A stretch of 64,000 nt of DNA from Diphasiastrum complanatum (taxonomy: Eukaryota > Streptophyta > Lycopodiopsida > Lycopodiales > Lycopodiaceae), in NCBI GenBank assembly GCA_029204225.1, contig CM055112.1, positions 21,952,578-22,016,577 of the forward strand, in the 5' to 3' direction. Below, one piece after another: positions 12,247 to 23,763 of this stretch. Both the position numbers and the translations under genes were made by a program. The notes under the pieces were generated by a model that was not told where the DNA came from, did no database searches, and worked only from the letters and a program-made list of their open reading frames with translations. Position 1 is the first letter of the stretch. Every line of letters starts with the position of its first letter.

Positions 12247-13409
12247 ATGTGGGGCATGGACGTGAATCGGTTACTAATTGATGAAAAGAACGGCACTCGA
12301 TATCGTACCATGGAGGGTGCAATGGTCGAGGTGTGCGGCGAGTCTTTTTGGGATGGGGTTTTGTGGGGAGGGTTAGTGATGCAGCCATGTGGAGAGAGGT
12401 GGTGAGGAAAGCAGCCTGGGTGTCGATTGGACTTTCATGAGGAAAGGAATGTAAAAGTGAAGCCAAGGACTGACGGTACAAAGGCATGTAAGTGAGATCA
12501 AATATGGATGTGGGTGCGCAGGTAAGCGTGGATGGTGTAGATGAATGAGTGGGTGGAAGGTGGTCAATATCAAAGGAGAGAAATGAGTGATCAAAAAGGG
12601 TGGTGGGAGAGACGTGGAAGTCAGAGACTGTGGGTATAAAGGATGGTGACCCCATGAGATAGTCAACGACACTATGTCCTCTACTGTGAGGGTGGCATCT
12701 GTCTGACTGTGGCCAGCAAGATAAGCCATTATAAATGGATAGCTCGTGTGCCTCTCCAAACTGTAGTAAGTGCTCACCATATGGAGTAGTAGGTCCCAAG
12801 CTATCCGCGGAGGTCCTGGTAACTCCAAGCATGTCATTGTCAAGGGCACGAACACGTAGCTGGTCAGTGGTGTCGAAGAACTCTGCCTGTCTCGAAGATG
12901 TCCGGGCATTAAAATCCCCTGTGAGGAGAATATGCCCCTGCTCTGAGAATCTAATAATATCTGGTGAAAGATCCTGGTATGGAGATCCAATACCCTCTAC
13001 AAAAGATGAGGACTCTGGTGGAAAGTAACACGCTGCAATAAAAAGATCGCTATCCAAACCAATATCCTGACCCACGATGCGAGTCCATATGTAGCGGGCG
13101 CTCGTCATGTCGGATGAAGTCAATACTCGGATAGAGAGTCTCTCTATATAAACAAGTGACCCCACCTGAACCACGGCCACTGGCAGATCTAGTCACTCGT
13201 CGGAATACTGAGTCCCGTCTATATCCAGGAAAAGAGGGAAGTCCGCGCTCCGAGCTCTCGTGTGTCTCCATGAAAAATAATATGTCTCTGCCTGTAATAA
13301 AATCAACAAGATCCCCTTCCGTAGAAGATGAGTGTATGCCAGCACAATTCCACACTCCAATCCGAAGGTGGTGTGGATGGGGCCCCGGGGTGCTCCCACC
13401 CCCGGGCAC
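12200..13409 (-). pseudogene. LINE ORF2 N-terminus: APE-type endonuclease
   Basis: The frame 13409-13050 carries RIGVWNCAGI (first strand and Asn) and LFFMETHE (metal-binding Glu). After a frameshift near 13130 the frame 13180-12200 continues with ARYIWTRIVG, FIAACYFPP, ILLTGDFNART (GDFN motif), HSVVDYLMGSP (catalytic Asp) and LFDHSFLSFD (a variant of the SDH motif). These are the landmark motifs of apurinic-type LINE endonucleases that nick target DNA for target-primed reverse transcription. The frame begins within about 10 bp of the end of ORF1. The frameshift makes it inactive as written. Confidence 0.85.
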
Positions 13410-13418
13410 CCCAAATTC

Positions 13419-14741
13419 CTAGCACTGTGATCTGCTAGGAGCGCTATCAAGAAAGCGCACTCGTCCATCCCGATAAATGACTCGTCTGCCAAACTCACGG
13501 GCTGCCTGAAAGGACTTATGCCTCTCCTCCACTTGGATGAAAGTGAGGTCGTCATCCATATAGATAGTGGTGCCACGTAGCTTAGCTCTGCATCGCAAAG
13601 CATCTCGACGACTCTCCAGGGAAGTGAAACGGATAATGAGTGTAGCTGCATCTCTGGTGGTCCTCCAAGCTGTATCTAGCCCACCTGTCATATGTCCTAG
13701 AGTGGTCTCGAGAAATCTCGTAGCTTAGGCAATGGCGTCCTGTGTGTCCAGTATCTCGCGAACCCTAATGTTATGGGCCTTTTGCTCCCGTGACCGCTCT
13801 TTCGAAATGGTGGCTGAGATGACTGAGGAAATGGGGGCGCTAGGTGTGGTGCCTTTCTTCAAGACTGCTGCCCATGAATCTTTATGTTGCTCAATTTTAT
13901 TCTCAAGCGCCTGTATCATGGTGGTGGTCGATTCCGAGGTTGCGGCCTACTTAGTGTTGATCACTTGCTCCAATGAAGCGACTTTGGACTGCAACAAGTT
14001 CTTTTCCTTTAGTAAGGAAACCATGACTTCTTTCATCTGTGAAAGTTCTTGCCTCAAGAATCGGAGATCTGCTCGCATTTGGTTAGCTTCCCAAGAGGAA
14101 AAGCGTTTTGTTGATTTGGAGGGAGTGTAGAGAATGGGGGTTAGAAATGGAGGGGCTGTGTGTGTGTGTGAAGATGACGTGGAGGAAGAAGATGATGAGA
14201 GAGAAGGAGGGGGGGCAATAGTGAAGGAAGAAGAAGAAGAAGAGGAAGAACCGAAAGATGAGGTGGAAGGGGGTGCCACGGCAGCGGCAGGTATTGTTGA
14301 GATGACAACACCATCAAGAATGGAGGTGGCAACATCAGAGAGGATGGAGGTCTCACCAGTGAGGAGGGGGTCAGCATCAGTAGCGAGGGCAGCAAGGGGG
14401 GTGTCCACAGCAGTAGCGAGGGTAGCGAGGAGTGGGATATCATCAGTGGTAGCGAGGGCAGTATCACCAGTGGTAGCAAGGGCAGCGGGGGAGGGGGGGG
14501 TGTCATCTGCAGTGCAGAGGGGGGTCATGACAGCGCAGGGGGAGGTTATGACAGGACCGGGGGGGGGGGGGGGGGTCGTGACAGGACAGGGGGAGGTTGT
14601 GACAGCGAGGGGGGCGAGGTAGCTGCAAGAAGGAGTTGGGATGAGGCAGGAGGAGGTCATGGGGGGGGGTGAGGCAGTCATGAGGGGGGATGAAGATGAG
14701 GCACCACCTATCCCCTCCAGCTGCTTCGCCCTCTCTCTCAC
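13419..14741 (-). pseudogene. LINE ORF1 (RNA-binding protein), two in-frame stops
   Basis: A single minus-strand frame runs from a GTG at 14741 to a stop at 13419, broken only by TAG at 13947-13949 and TAA at 13725-13727. Domains in order: a long Pro/Ser/Thr-rich low-complexity N-terminus with repeated ATTDD/TPPL words and poly-Ser; a predicted coiled coil (MRADLRFLRQELSQMKEV, then LLKEKNLLQSKVASLEQV); a basic linker (SWAAVLKKG, SKERSREQKAHN); an RRM-like segment (ATLIIRFTSLESRRDAL); and a C-terminal domain (TTIYMDDDLTF, GRRVIYRDGRVRFLD). This layout fits LINE ORF1 RNA chaperones. A true ATG start was not found in this frame. Confidence 0.78.
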
Positions 14742-14986
14742 CTATCTGCTCCAACCATGCCTAGCGAGCTCGATGCTAGATGGGAACTCGGTTAGTTTCT
14801 TCCACAAGGTGCTCTTTGTCTGTTACTGCTCTGCTCCTTCCCTGGCCGTGCTTCTTGCTCGCTCGCTGGCGGATCTACTATTGGCTGCTCTCTGTTCAGC
14901 GAGTGCTTTAGCTCCTTGATTTTGCGTAAGTCCTCCACGAGGAAACTGAGGGCTCGAGCGCCTACCCAAAGCTATTCTATCCCAAC

Positions 14987-15839
<853 letters not shown>

Positions 15840-16120
15840 AGCAAGGATACCCTCTCTCCCCTACTCTTTTTGTATTTGTATTGATGATGTAGAAGATTGG
15901 ATACAAAGGCAAGGAGTTGTAGGGTTCCAAATAAAAGGTTATGCTATATTATTGCTCATTTCTGTTGATGACATGGTGCCAAGGATAGATGTGATATTCA
16001 GAAGCATTTATATGCATTGAACAACTTTTCTCACCACTCCAATATGGAAATTAACATACACAAAGTCAATAATGGTGATTGGCTCAATAGATTAAATAGG
16101 AAGAGCTACATTTAGCTAGG
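15840..16120 (+). pseudogene. Decayed LINE RT fragment
   Basis: At about 15845-15890 the frame reads KQGYPLSPTLF, a variant of the KQGCPLSP block. A frameshift follows, then YIDDVEDWIQRQGVVGFQIKGYA and a degenerate active-site region reading LLLISVDDMV in place of the YADD block. This is typical of a LINE RT of a different family from the one at 10958. No endonuclease or ORF1 is visible beside it. Confidence 0.6.
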
Positions 16121-16265
16121 AAAATTTGAAGATTGTCTTAATCCACTTATGGAACTAGAAGATGGGAAGCTCTCTTCATAACCCTAGTCTAGTGTGAAAC
16201 CCTTTATGGATGTCCAGTATGGGATCCAAGTCTAGAAGTTATGAACTGAATCGTAGATTTTAGCA

Positions 16266-16560
16266 TCAATGAAGCATTAAGATCAGATATGAGGCAACAA
16301 AGACTAATCTCGTTAGTGTCTGCCCAGTCGGTTCCAAAGTAACAACACCAAATGAAACAAACCAATCTGCACCAAGGATAAGATCATAGCGCTCCATAGG
16401 AAACAGAGAAATATGCCTGATCGATAAACCCCTAAAACATCTGAGAAATATCAAAGGAGTGAGAACTGGCAACCTCGACGTGCAAAGCATGTGTAGTAGG
16501 AACAAGTGGGCCATAGATCTGAGAGGAAATGTGAGTGCTCAAAACCCCATTCACTAGAGC
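16266..16560 (-). pseudogene. Retroelement protease-region scrap, related to the 43849 and 59000 elements
   Basis: The minus-strand frames contain FPMERYDLILGADWFVSFG, which matches IPLERYGIIFGADWFSSLG at about 46260 in the gag/protease element. Just upstream is a frame with HVEVASSHSF like VEIARSHSF there. This is the region after the retropepsin active site. It is short and isolated, with no flanking LTR seen. Confidence 0.6.
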
Positions 16561-17540
16561 AGTGATCCCATGAAACCTGAGAACTACCGCATCATCATGC
16601 CTAGGCATATTATGGCTAAGCTTGATGGGATGATCCTATAGACAACCATGAGTGGTGAGGCAAAGTCTAGATGTCTCCATGTTATGAGTCAGGCGAGCTT
16701 CAAGGAGTGGTATTCTACATCTGATCACAACTTCAATCCATAATTGACAAGGCTAGATCTACGAGAGAGAGGATCTATTGTTGTTTGGTCGACTTCAAGG
16801 AAAGCCTTCAACTCAGTACCACAACACTTACTCATTCGGAGATTACATCATCTCACTTTTTCCATAGACCAATGTCCTCGTGGTCACGGCACCATACAAG
16901 AAAGGGTTTGGGTTGCTCAAATAGAATGAGGGGATATCTCAACAAGTATGTGGCGCAATTGGTGTGAAGCAAGGGTGTTTGCTTTCACCTACCTTGTTTG
17001 GCTTGTATATTGATGAGCTAGAGAGAATCATCCATCAAGACCAGGCACAAGGATGTGGGCTATGTGACTTCTTGATACCCATCTTATTCTATGCCAACAA
17101 TGTGGTTTTGGTGTCTCCAACCAAAGATGGACTATAGACGCATCTAGACAAAATATATTTTCTTTTGCTCTAGATGGCCTTTGGAGGTTAATCCAAGTAA
17201 GACCAAGATTACGGTCCTGAACACCTCCAGGGCCTTTATGCAGCATCACGAGTTTACTTTGAGCAATCAATCTCTTGAGATAGTTTTCTCCTACTCATAT
17301 TCAGGCATACTATTCACTAGTCCTATATTCAACAAAAGACATGTAGCCACTAGCCAATTTGGGAAGGGGGTTCATGCCTCCGAAGTCAAGCTAGAATATA
17401 TGTGATGCACAAAGTAGATGTCAATTATTCGAGGCACTACTCATACCCACAACCATGTATGCTATAGACTAAGTGCATGGGACTCATGTTGCCAAATTGG
17501 GCTAGCATCGGTTGTCTACAAACCACTATGTTCTTCTTAT
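16561..17540 (+). pseudogene. Decayed LINE RT, sister of the 10900-14741 LINE
   Basis: The reading starts PENYRIIMPRHIMAKLDG near 16573, continues through STSRKAFNSVPQHLLIRRL (16790) and IGVKQGCLLSPTLFGLYIDE (about 16957), and reaches KTKITVLNTSRAFMQHHEF and SYSYSGILFTSPIFNKRH (17205-17335). Each block matches the minus-strand LINE RT. The catalytic YADD reads YANN (about 17090), so the enzyme would be dead even without the several stops and frameshifts. Endonuclease and ORF1 are absent. Confidence 0.75.
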
Positions 17541-17561
17541 CTATAAAAGAGACCCTCCTCC

Positions 17562-17788
17562 TGTCAGAATTTGAAATACAAATTCTAGATGGAGATATTA
17601 GTCCTACTAGCACTCACACAAAACCAAGTATAGAAAGAAAATAGATCATAGGAGAATTGAGCAAATGCTCTAGCTTAATTGAATGGAATAATTGAGGTGG
17701 GGTGCCAGCCTTCTTATAGTTTCTCTAATGATTGATAAAAGCTAATGAGTCTAAAGTAAATAGCAAATTCTTTTTACTAATAATACTA

Positions 17789-17829
<41 letters not shown>

Positions 17830-18006
17830 AGAACTGAAAATGAAGTTCTAAGTACTAAAATAAATTCTAATCTATTTGTAGTACGCCCACCTACATGCAT
17901 AAGCATAAAAAACAAATTTATTATAACTAGAATGGCCCCTAAAAATAGGACGCAGGCATGGCCAAACTATCATTAAGGGGTGTCAAATAAACATTAATTC
18001 CTAACA
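17562..18006 (-). repeat. 3' LTR of the copia element
   Basis: The LTR starts TGTTAGGAATT at 18006 directly after the polypurine tract AAGGGGGAG (18015-18007) and ends AAATTCTGACA at 17562; the ends form an imperfect inverted repeat. Length is 445 bp. It contains an (AT)n run at 17791-17826. No second LTR is present, so divergence cannot be measured. Confidence 0.78.
17791..17826. repeat. (TA)18 microsatellite inside a copia LTR
   Basis: A pure TA array located within the copia 3' LTR. It probably expanded after insertion from the LTR's TATA region. Confidence 0.9.
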
Positions 18007-20534
18007 CTCCCCCTTAATGTTTACTTTGTTATCTATTACTCCTAGAAGTTCTCTAAACTTTTGAAATTTTTCTTTGCCAAGACCTTTGGTAAAGATATCT
18101 GCAACTTGCTCTTCCGTAGGCTCCACTTCCCTTGAAAGTAGATGGATCCTTGGTCTCCAATAGTGTAGCCATGTAAGCAAAGTGTACATCCCCATCCTTA
18201 TGATGATCCTCCTATCGACCCTGATCTTCATGTTGTTGTTCAAGTCTAGCTGATCTCCTAGTCCCTTGTGTACTAGATTCTCCCTGTTCCATAATAACAC
18301 TATCCTTGATAGTTTCATAGTACCATCTAGGCTTTCTTCTAGCTTCTGATGTAGGATGCTTCCTGCTTGATGAAGTAAGAGGTGAATAAGTATCCCATAT
18401 ACTTGACCTCTCCTTCCTCTTTCCTATCTCAACCAAAGACACTTTAGGTTCTTGAATTGGCGTAGGCGATACATATGTCGATTCAGGTTCCTGTAATAAC
18501 TCGTCACATAATATAGGGATTCCACCATCTTGATCCTTATCAAAATATATCTTTATATCTTTATGAGTTGCCTCCTCATCAAAGATTACATCCCTACTTA
18601 TGATTATGTTCTTACCCTCCAAGTCATATAACCTGTATCCCTTCTCTTGATTATCATAACCAAGAAATAAACACTTGGTCGCCTTAGAACCCAATTTGCT
18701 CCTAGAATCCTTAGGTGTGTGAGAATAAGCAATACTTCCAAACACTCTTAAATGACTTACATCTGGCTTCCGACCCGTGTAAGCTTCCTCTGGAGTTCAA
18801 TTCTCTACAACCTTTGTAGGACTTCGATTCAAAAGATAAACCGCCGTCTTAACTGCTTCACCCCAAAACATATTTCGAAGATTTTTACTCTTAAGCATAC
18901 TCCTCACAGTTTCCACTATGGACCGGTTCTTTCTTTCTGCAACTCCATTTTGTTGAGGTGTGTCCGTATTTACAAATTGTCTCTTTATACCATGATCCTT
19001 GCAAAACACCTGAAATTCCGTAGAAAGATACTCTCCTCCTTTGTCTGAGCGAAGTATCTTAATTTGTCTATCTGTTTCTTTCTCCACCTGTGTCTTAAAC
19101 CATGAGAAATATTTGAAAGCTTCACCCTTATTTTTCAGAAGATAGATCCATGTCTTCCTAGAATAGTCATCTACAAACACCATAAAGTAACTTGCTCCCC
19201 CATAAAATTGAGTCTTCATAGGACCACACAAATCTGTATGGACAAGTTCTAGAACATCTTTCGCCCTTAATGTACTAGGCAAAAATTTCTTTATATGATG
19301 TGACAGATGACTAAGACACAACCTTCACAAACCTTGTGATCAGAAACGACTTGAGGTAGACCTGTAACCATGTTAAATTTCCTCAAGACTTGTAGACTTT
19401 TGTAATTCAGATGTCCACACCTCTCGTGCCATAACTTACTCAATGATTCAGTATCTGCAACACTTGCATGATGATCCACCATCTGAGCTTGAAGTTTATA
19501 CAATCGCCTTGCAAGAATGCCCTCAGCTATTACTTCATCATTTTTCTTCTCGATGAGACACCTCTGTTCATCAAACTGCACCACCATGTGTTGCTTTGAA
19601 ATAGCTGACACTGAGAGCAAGTTTTTCTTGATTCTTGGTACATAAAGCACATCCTTTATGTTTCCAATCTTCCCTGAAGGTAGTTGTACTTGTACTTTTC
19701 CAACTCCCTTTATATCATGTGAGTTGTCCGCCAACTTCACATTTGACCCATCATCTAATTTTTGAAAATTAGATAGCCAGTCTTATCTAGGTGTCATGTG
19801 TTTCAAAGCTCCTGAATCAATAGACCAAAAATCTTCTTCCTTTGAGAAAGCACTACCAGAAGATGTCGATGCTGAGAACAACTCATAGTCTTCAAAATCT
19901 AAAGCACTCAATTTTGCATTAGAAGTTTCTTCTTCTTCAGCAAAATTTTCATCCTGCTTTTTCTTGAATTTGTTGTGCCAGCACTCTTTTGCATAATGTC
20001 CTGATTTTTCGCAAATGAAGTAGTTTCCTTTTCGAACCACTTTCTTTCCATCTTCTAACTGATTTGATTGATTCTCCTCCATATCTTGCTACTTCTTCTT
20101 CTTCTTCTTCCCTTTGCCACCTTTTTTGAAACTTTGCTCTTGCTTCTTTGCCAAGAATGCCTGTTCCTTGAAATCGTCCTTGTTGACATATTTTGTCGTC
20201 TCATTTCTTCCTGTAGTAAGATGGCATTCAGCTCATCAAAAGAAGGCCTCGTTTCTCTTAACGATAGCATCATTACAAAGTTCTGATAGGCCAAAGGTAG
20301 ACTATTAAGCACAATGGATACCAAAACTGAATCTTGAACACTTTCTCCAACTGTAATAAGTTGGTCTCTCAGATCTTTCACTCAAGTAAAGTCGTCCGTT
20401 ACTGATTCACCTGTACCCATCTTCAATGTGTGAAGCTTATTAGTCATAAACAAGATCCGTGACTGATTTACTGTCTCATACAAGTTCTTCAGTATATCCC
20501 AAGCCTCCTGCATCTCTGATATGACATATCTTTA
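18001..20534 (-). pseudogene. Copia gag-protease-integrase polyprotein remnant
   Basis: Gag (20534-20055): WDILKNLYETVNQSRILFMT and LRDQLITVGESVQD. The knuckle reads NYFICEKSGHYAKEC, so the first Cys of CCHC is lost. Protease at about 19800: WSIDSGALKHMT. Integrase: LWHERCGHLNYKSL, CEGC, then a frameshift near 19310; core VHTDLCGP, ILRSDKGGEY and NGVAERKNR give an intact D,D-35-E set. After the ISRDVIFDEEATH block and a TFKE-like RT entry word, the sequence jumps at about 18131 to VEPTEEQVADIFTKGLGKEK, the RNase H C-terminus. Stops at 20382 and elsewhere confirm decay. The final stop TAG (18003-18001) is supplied by bases 4-6 of the 3' LTR. Confidence 0.85.
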
Positions 20535-20545
20535 CCTAATAAGAC

Positions 20546-20620
20546 TGGACACGACCCTGACTGTGGTATCTGACCTATTTGTGTTCTCTAGGATTCGGCA
20601 CTGGTCACGAGCTCGTAACA
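20546..20620 (-). repeat. Gypsy family B LTR fragment, 75 bp
   Basis: Read on the minus strand from 20620 it begins TGTTACGAGCTCGTGACC and matches the first 75 bp of the gypsy B 3' LTR at 29720, including GATACCACAGTCAGGGTCG. It ends at the truncated copia gag. The sequence upstream of its TG end is not a polypurine tract in element orientation, so it is a solo or broken 5' LTR piece. Confidence 0.8.
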
Positions 20621-20973
20621 GGTGGGGGCACTAAGAGGGGGGGCAGAGGAGGGGAGAGACGCAGAGGCAGAGGTAGAGGCATGGGGAGGATCCAAAGCCA
20701 GAGCACACAGCAGAGAGCCAGAGCACGCGGCAGAACCATGGCCACACCATGGCATATGGCTCCCTCCAATTTTGATTCATCTACATACCCTTGGGATCTG
20801 CAGTCAGCACAGATTTTGATGATGGTTCCTACCATGACTCTGACGAGCCTTAGTTGTGTAGTTTTCATTATGTTCATGGAACGTCATTGTACCCCATTTT
20901 GGTGCCATGTGGCTCGATATTATATATTACAATGATCCTATTCACAACAGTGTAACGATTCAGTACTGTTCTT
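20621..20973. other. Purine-rich stretch, no gene assigned
   Basis: The first 80 bp is G/A-rich and reads as an Arg/Gly-rich peptide (RGGRGGERRRGRGRG). No domain is recognisable. In another frame near 20815 there is an acidic FDDGSYHDSDEP word that could be the tail of a transposon-encoded protein, but nothing upstream supports this. Confidence 0.35.
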
Positions 20974-21113
<140 letters not shown>

Positions 21114-21214
21114 GCTGAAAAATGCTTCAGTATGGTGATTGGTTCAGAACACTTAGCATGGTTTTTGTTTAGCATGATTTAGCATTTTTGTTTAGTTTGT
21201 TGGATCTGAGAGAG

Positions 21215-21219
<5 letters not shown>

Positions 21220-21307
<88 letters not shown>
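21220..21307. repeat. (GA)43 microsatellite
   Basis: A second GA array about 110 bp downstream of the compound array. It abuts the left side of a CATAG-family fragment. Confidence 0.96.
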
Positions 21308-21311
<4 letters not shown>

Positions 21312-21329
21312 ATTTTGGGGCATCTTGTT

Positions 21330-21561
21330 TATTAATGCACCTGGGAGTTAAAGCGTAAATCTGGGCGTTAATGCACCTAAACTAGACCATCCTGCACCCG
21401 AAACATTTGGCAAAATACACAGCAATTATGCTCTTAATTAGAGCTTTCACCTGATACCCATATTGCCCAAAAAAAAACCAAAAAAAAAAAATTAACAAAA
21501 ACGTTTCTGGGAATTTTTTTCATATTTCAGAAACGTGTTTCTGAAACGCAGTGCAACTATG
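21330..21561 (+). mobile_element. CATAG-family MITE fragment (right part)
   Basis: This carries the shared internal module (TGCACCTAAACTAGACCA, GAAACATTTGGCAAAATACA, GATACCCATATTGCCC), an A-rich run, then iterated AAACGTTTCTGGGAA, CAGAAACGTGTTTCTG words, and ends GCAGTGCAACTATG at 21561. The left terminus is missing: the module starts right after a GA array. The 8 bp to the right (CTTCAAAT) is not found duplicated to the left. Confidence 0.65.
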
Positions 21562-22408
21562 CTTCAAATTCACAACCCATGACACTCTTGACTAAACATT
21601 GATTCCCAATTAGCCCACAGCTAGGAAACTTTGAGGCTTATGTGCTTGAAATATACATCTTTCTTCTCCATTGTTAGATGGTCAATCTATTAAACACCAC
21701 AATGAACTTCTAAAAGATGTTATTTGACAATGCAAGTCTAGTAGGTCAATTTTCTTAACATTCAAAATCCTCTAATCCCAGCTGTTTGATCTTATTTTAG
21801 CCTTGGCAAAGGGATAATCTCTTCATCTTTACAAACAAGGAAAAATATTAGCTTTGTTAATTCCATCAATGCCTAACAAGACAAAACATAGGTTATCTTT
21901 AAAGTAAAGTTATGACTCAGTTGTTAGCAATTGGAAAAAAACTTTGAAGATATTGTACTAGTGGGTCACGAAGGGATGTAATCTCGATTTATGCCAGCAT
22001 AGCGAAACAAAAAAATGGATGCAAGATTTCTTTGATTGAAAAGAGCTTGGTAGATTTAAGTTCGCATCTTTTTAGTTAGATATAAGGAAAAGTTATAATG
22101 GTGAAGACAAAAGACACTAATAACTTTGCAAAGAATGTAATTTTTAAAAAGATTATAAAGAATACTTTGCAAAATCATGTCCTCCATTATAAGGTAAAAG
22201 AATGTCGAGTAATCATGGACTTTGGTCAATGTTGGAAGCCATGGAAATGCCTGATTCACTTTTTCTCTCTATTGGTAGCACAAAGGTCCAACGTGGTTCC
22301 CATGTGGTCCATTGGGTTGACACAAACATCCAAATCCTTTTATTGTCCCGAACGCTCCAAATCAAGCTCCTATAAAATAAGTTTAAAAAACAAGACAAAG
22401 TGTAATAT
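21562..22408. other. No gene seen
   Basis: AT-rich sequence without recognisable coding or repeat structure, between a MITE fragment and the left end of the large CATAG element. Confidence 0.4.
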
Positions 22409-22500
22409 ATCCAAATCATAGTGTCCTCTGGTACCGCTGGTATGGTACCGCCGGTACCATAACAGTGGTACCGCCCTGGGATCCGCGGTACCAATTTTAG

Positions 22501-22522
22501 TATATATATATATATATATATA
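22501..22522. repeat. (AT)11 microsatellite
   Basis: A short TA array just inside the left arm of the composite CATAG element. Confidence 0.85.
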
Positions 22523-22934
22523 ATACTTTTAGTATTTAATTATTGCCTTTTACCTACCAAAACAGGTTAAAAAAATGGAAAAAAGGCTCTGGGTGTAAAA
22601 AAAGAGGGTACTAAACATGGTGCAAGAGACTGGTTCAACAACGCATGGGCACTGTGGGTGAGCAGACCGTAGGGCCAATGGGAGAGCAACACAGGGGGGG
22701 AGAGCATCACATGGGGGTAGGTACAGAGGCACATGGAGGAATGATGGGGATCCACATGGCCGATCAAACTGTGGGGATAAATAAGCACTCACAATGCCAT
22801 TGTGAGAGGCATTTTTAGAGGCTGTGAGAGAGCCAGTGATAGCCAGTGACAGGCTTTGAGAGGCTGTTTGAGAGCCAGGGTGTTGTGAGAGGCTGTTCGA
22901 GGACCAGGGTGTTGTGAGGAGAAAGTCGATCGAG

Positions 22935-23237
22935 ATGGCAGAGCGCATACCACCGAAGCCCGAGGGCGAGGCTAGGAGGAAGCTCGAGGAAGATATCCGA
23001 AGGCACAACGAAAGACATCGGAAGCAAGAGGCAGATATTGCAGAGATGCTGCGACAGACTCGGCAGAGAAATCCGGAACCGGAGCCACCCGCCCCCACAG
23101 TCGAGCTGGATTTGGATGAGCAGATTGGAATGACCTTCACACGACGGCAGCTCATCATGGCCAAGGAAAGGGCGCCAGAGCGAGAGCGACAAAACAATGC
23201 ACCTAACAAGGGCGAGGAGTCGGTGGAGGATCAGTAG
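22935..23237 (+). CDS. Unrecognised charged coiled-coil protein, 100 residues
   Basis: I do not recognise this protein. From the ATG at 22935 the frame reads MAERIPPKPEGEARRKLEED, followed by a Glu/Arg-rich helix with QEADIAEMLRQTRQR, a proline break (EPEPPAP) and a second acidic/basic part ending EESVEDQ. Composition (Glu+Arg+Lys over a third) and heptad-like spacing suggest a coiled coil; no catalytic motif is visible. An ATG-less upstream extension (from 22914) is possible. It lies inside the composite CATAG element, upstream of and convergent with the AT-hook pseudogene. It may belong to that transposon or to an older insertion. Expression is unproven. Confidence 0.4.
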   Translation: MAERIPPKPEGEARRKLEEDIRRHNERHRKQEADIAEMLRQTRQRNPEPEPPAPTVELDLDEQIGMTFTRRQLIMAKERAPERERQNNAPNKGEESVEDQ

Positions 23238-23763
23238 GAATGTTTAGAATAGATAAGGTCCAGCCGTATGTGGCGGACTATTGCTATGTAGTTTTCGATA
23301 GTTAAGGGTGCGACAAATAACTAGATGGCTGCTTAAAATAAAGACAGGATATGTAATGTTATCTTGATACAACGACTGAATCAATATATAGTTGTTTTGT
23401 GTGCAACGCGAGCCTGGTCATGTGAAATGCAATCTCTATAATTTTTTTAAGTGCAAATGTATTACATGTGTTTATGAAATGCCATTTGGGGTGTAGGGGT
23501 AATTGTTGTGCTCATGATGTAGGTGCATTTATGTGAAGCTACCATTCACTTCAATCGAAATTAGTTGAAAATAAGATTCACACACGCACATAGAATTTGA
23601 CATAAAATTGAAAATACAGCATCACATGTACAGAGCGACATACACACAATGTGCAGCAAGTAAAGTACGCCAAACACTGTATATAATGTGAAAAATAATC
23701 TGAGTACAATGGTAGACCGTTTGCTAGAGACAAACTACTGAAACTAAAATAACAGAGCCACAA
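23238..23763. other. Spacer between two convergent ORF regions
   Basis: AT-rich, no coding reading. It would contain the 3' ends of the plus-strand ORF ending at 23237 and the minus-strand pseudogene ending at 23764. Confidence 0.4.

Larger units (their letters stand above)
17562..20545 (-). mobile_element. Ty1/copia element with RT/RNase H deleted and 5' end truncated
   Basis: Minus-strand order: truncated gag (about 20545-20100), zinc knuckle and protease (20082-19783), integrase (19740-18797), integrase C-terminus and linker (18745-18140), then directly the last RNase H residues, a polypurine tract (18015-18007) and a 3' LTR (18006-17562). The 5' LTR, primer site and gag start are gone; the element abuts an unrelated gypsy LTR fragment at 20546. 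The RT and most of RNase H are missing through an internal deletion at about 18131, so it can only move in trans, if at all. Confidence 0.85.

Noticed and set aside
14134-14622. Plus-strand Glu/Gly/Val-rich frame
   Set aside because: It is the antisense shadow of the low-complexity head of LINE ORF1.
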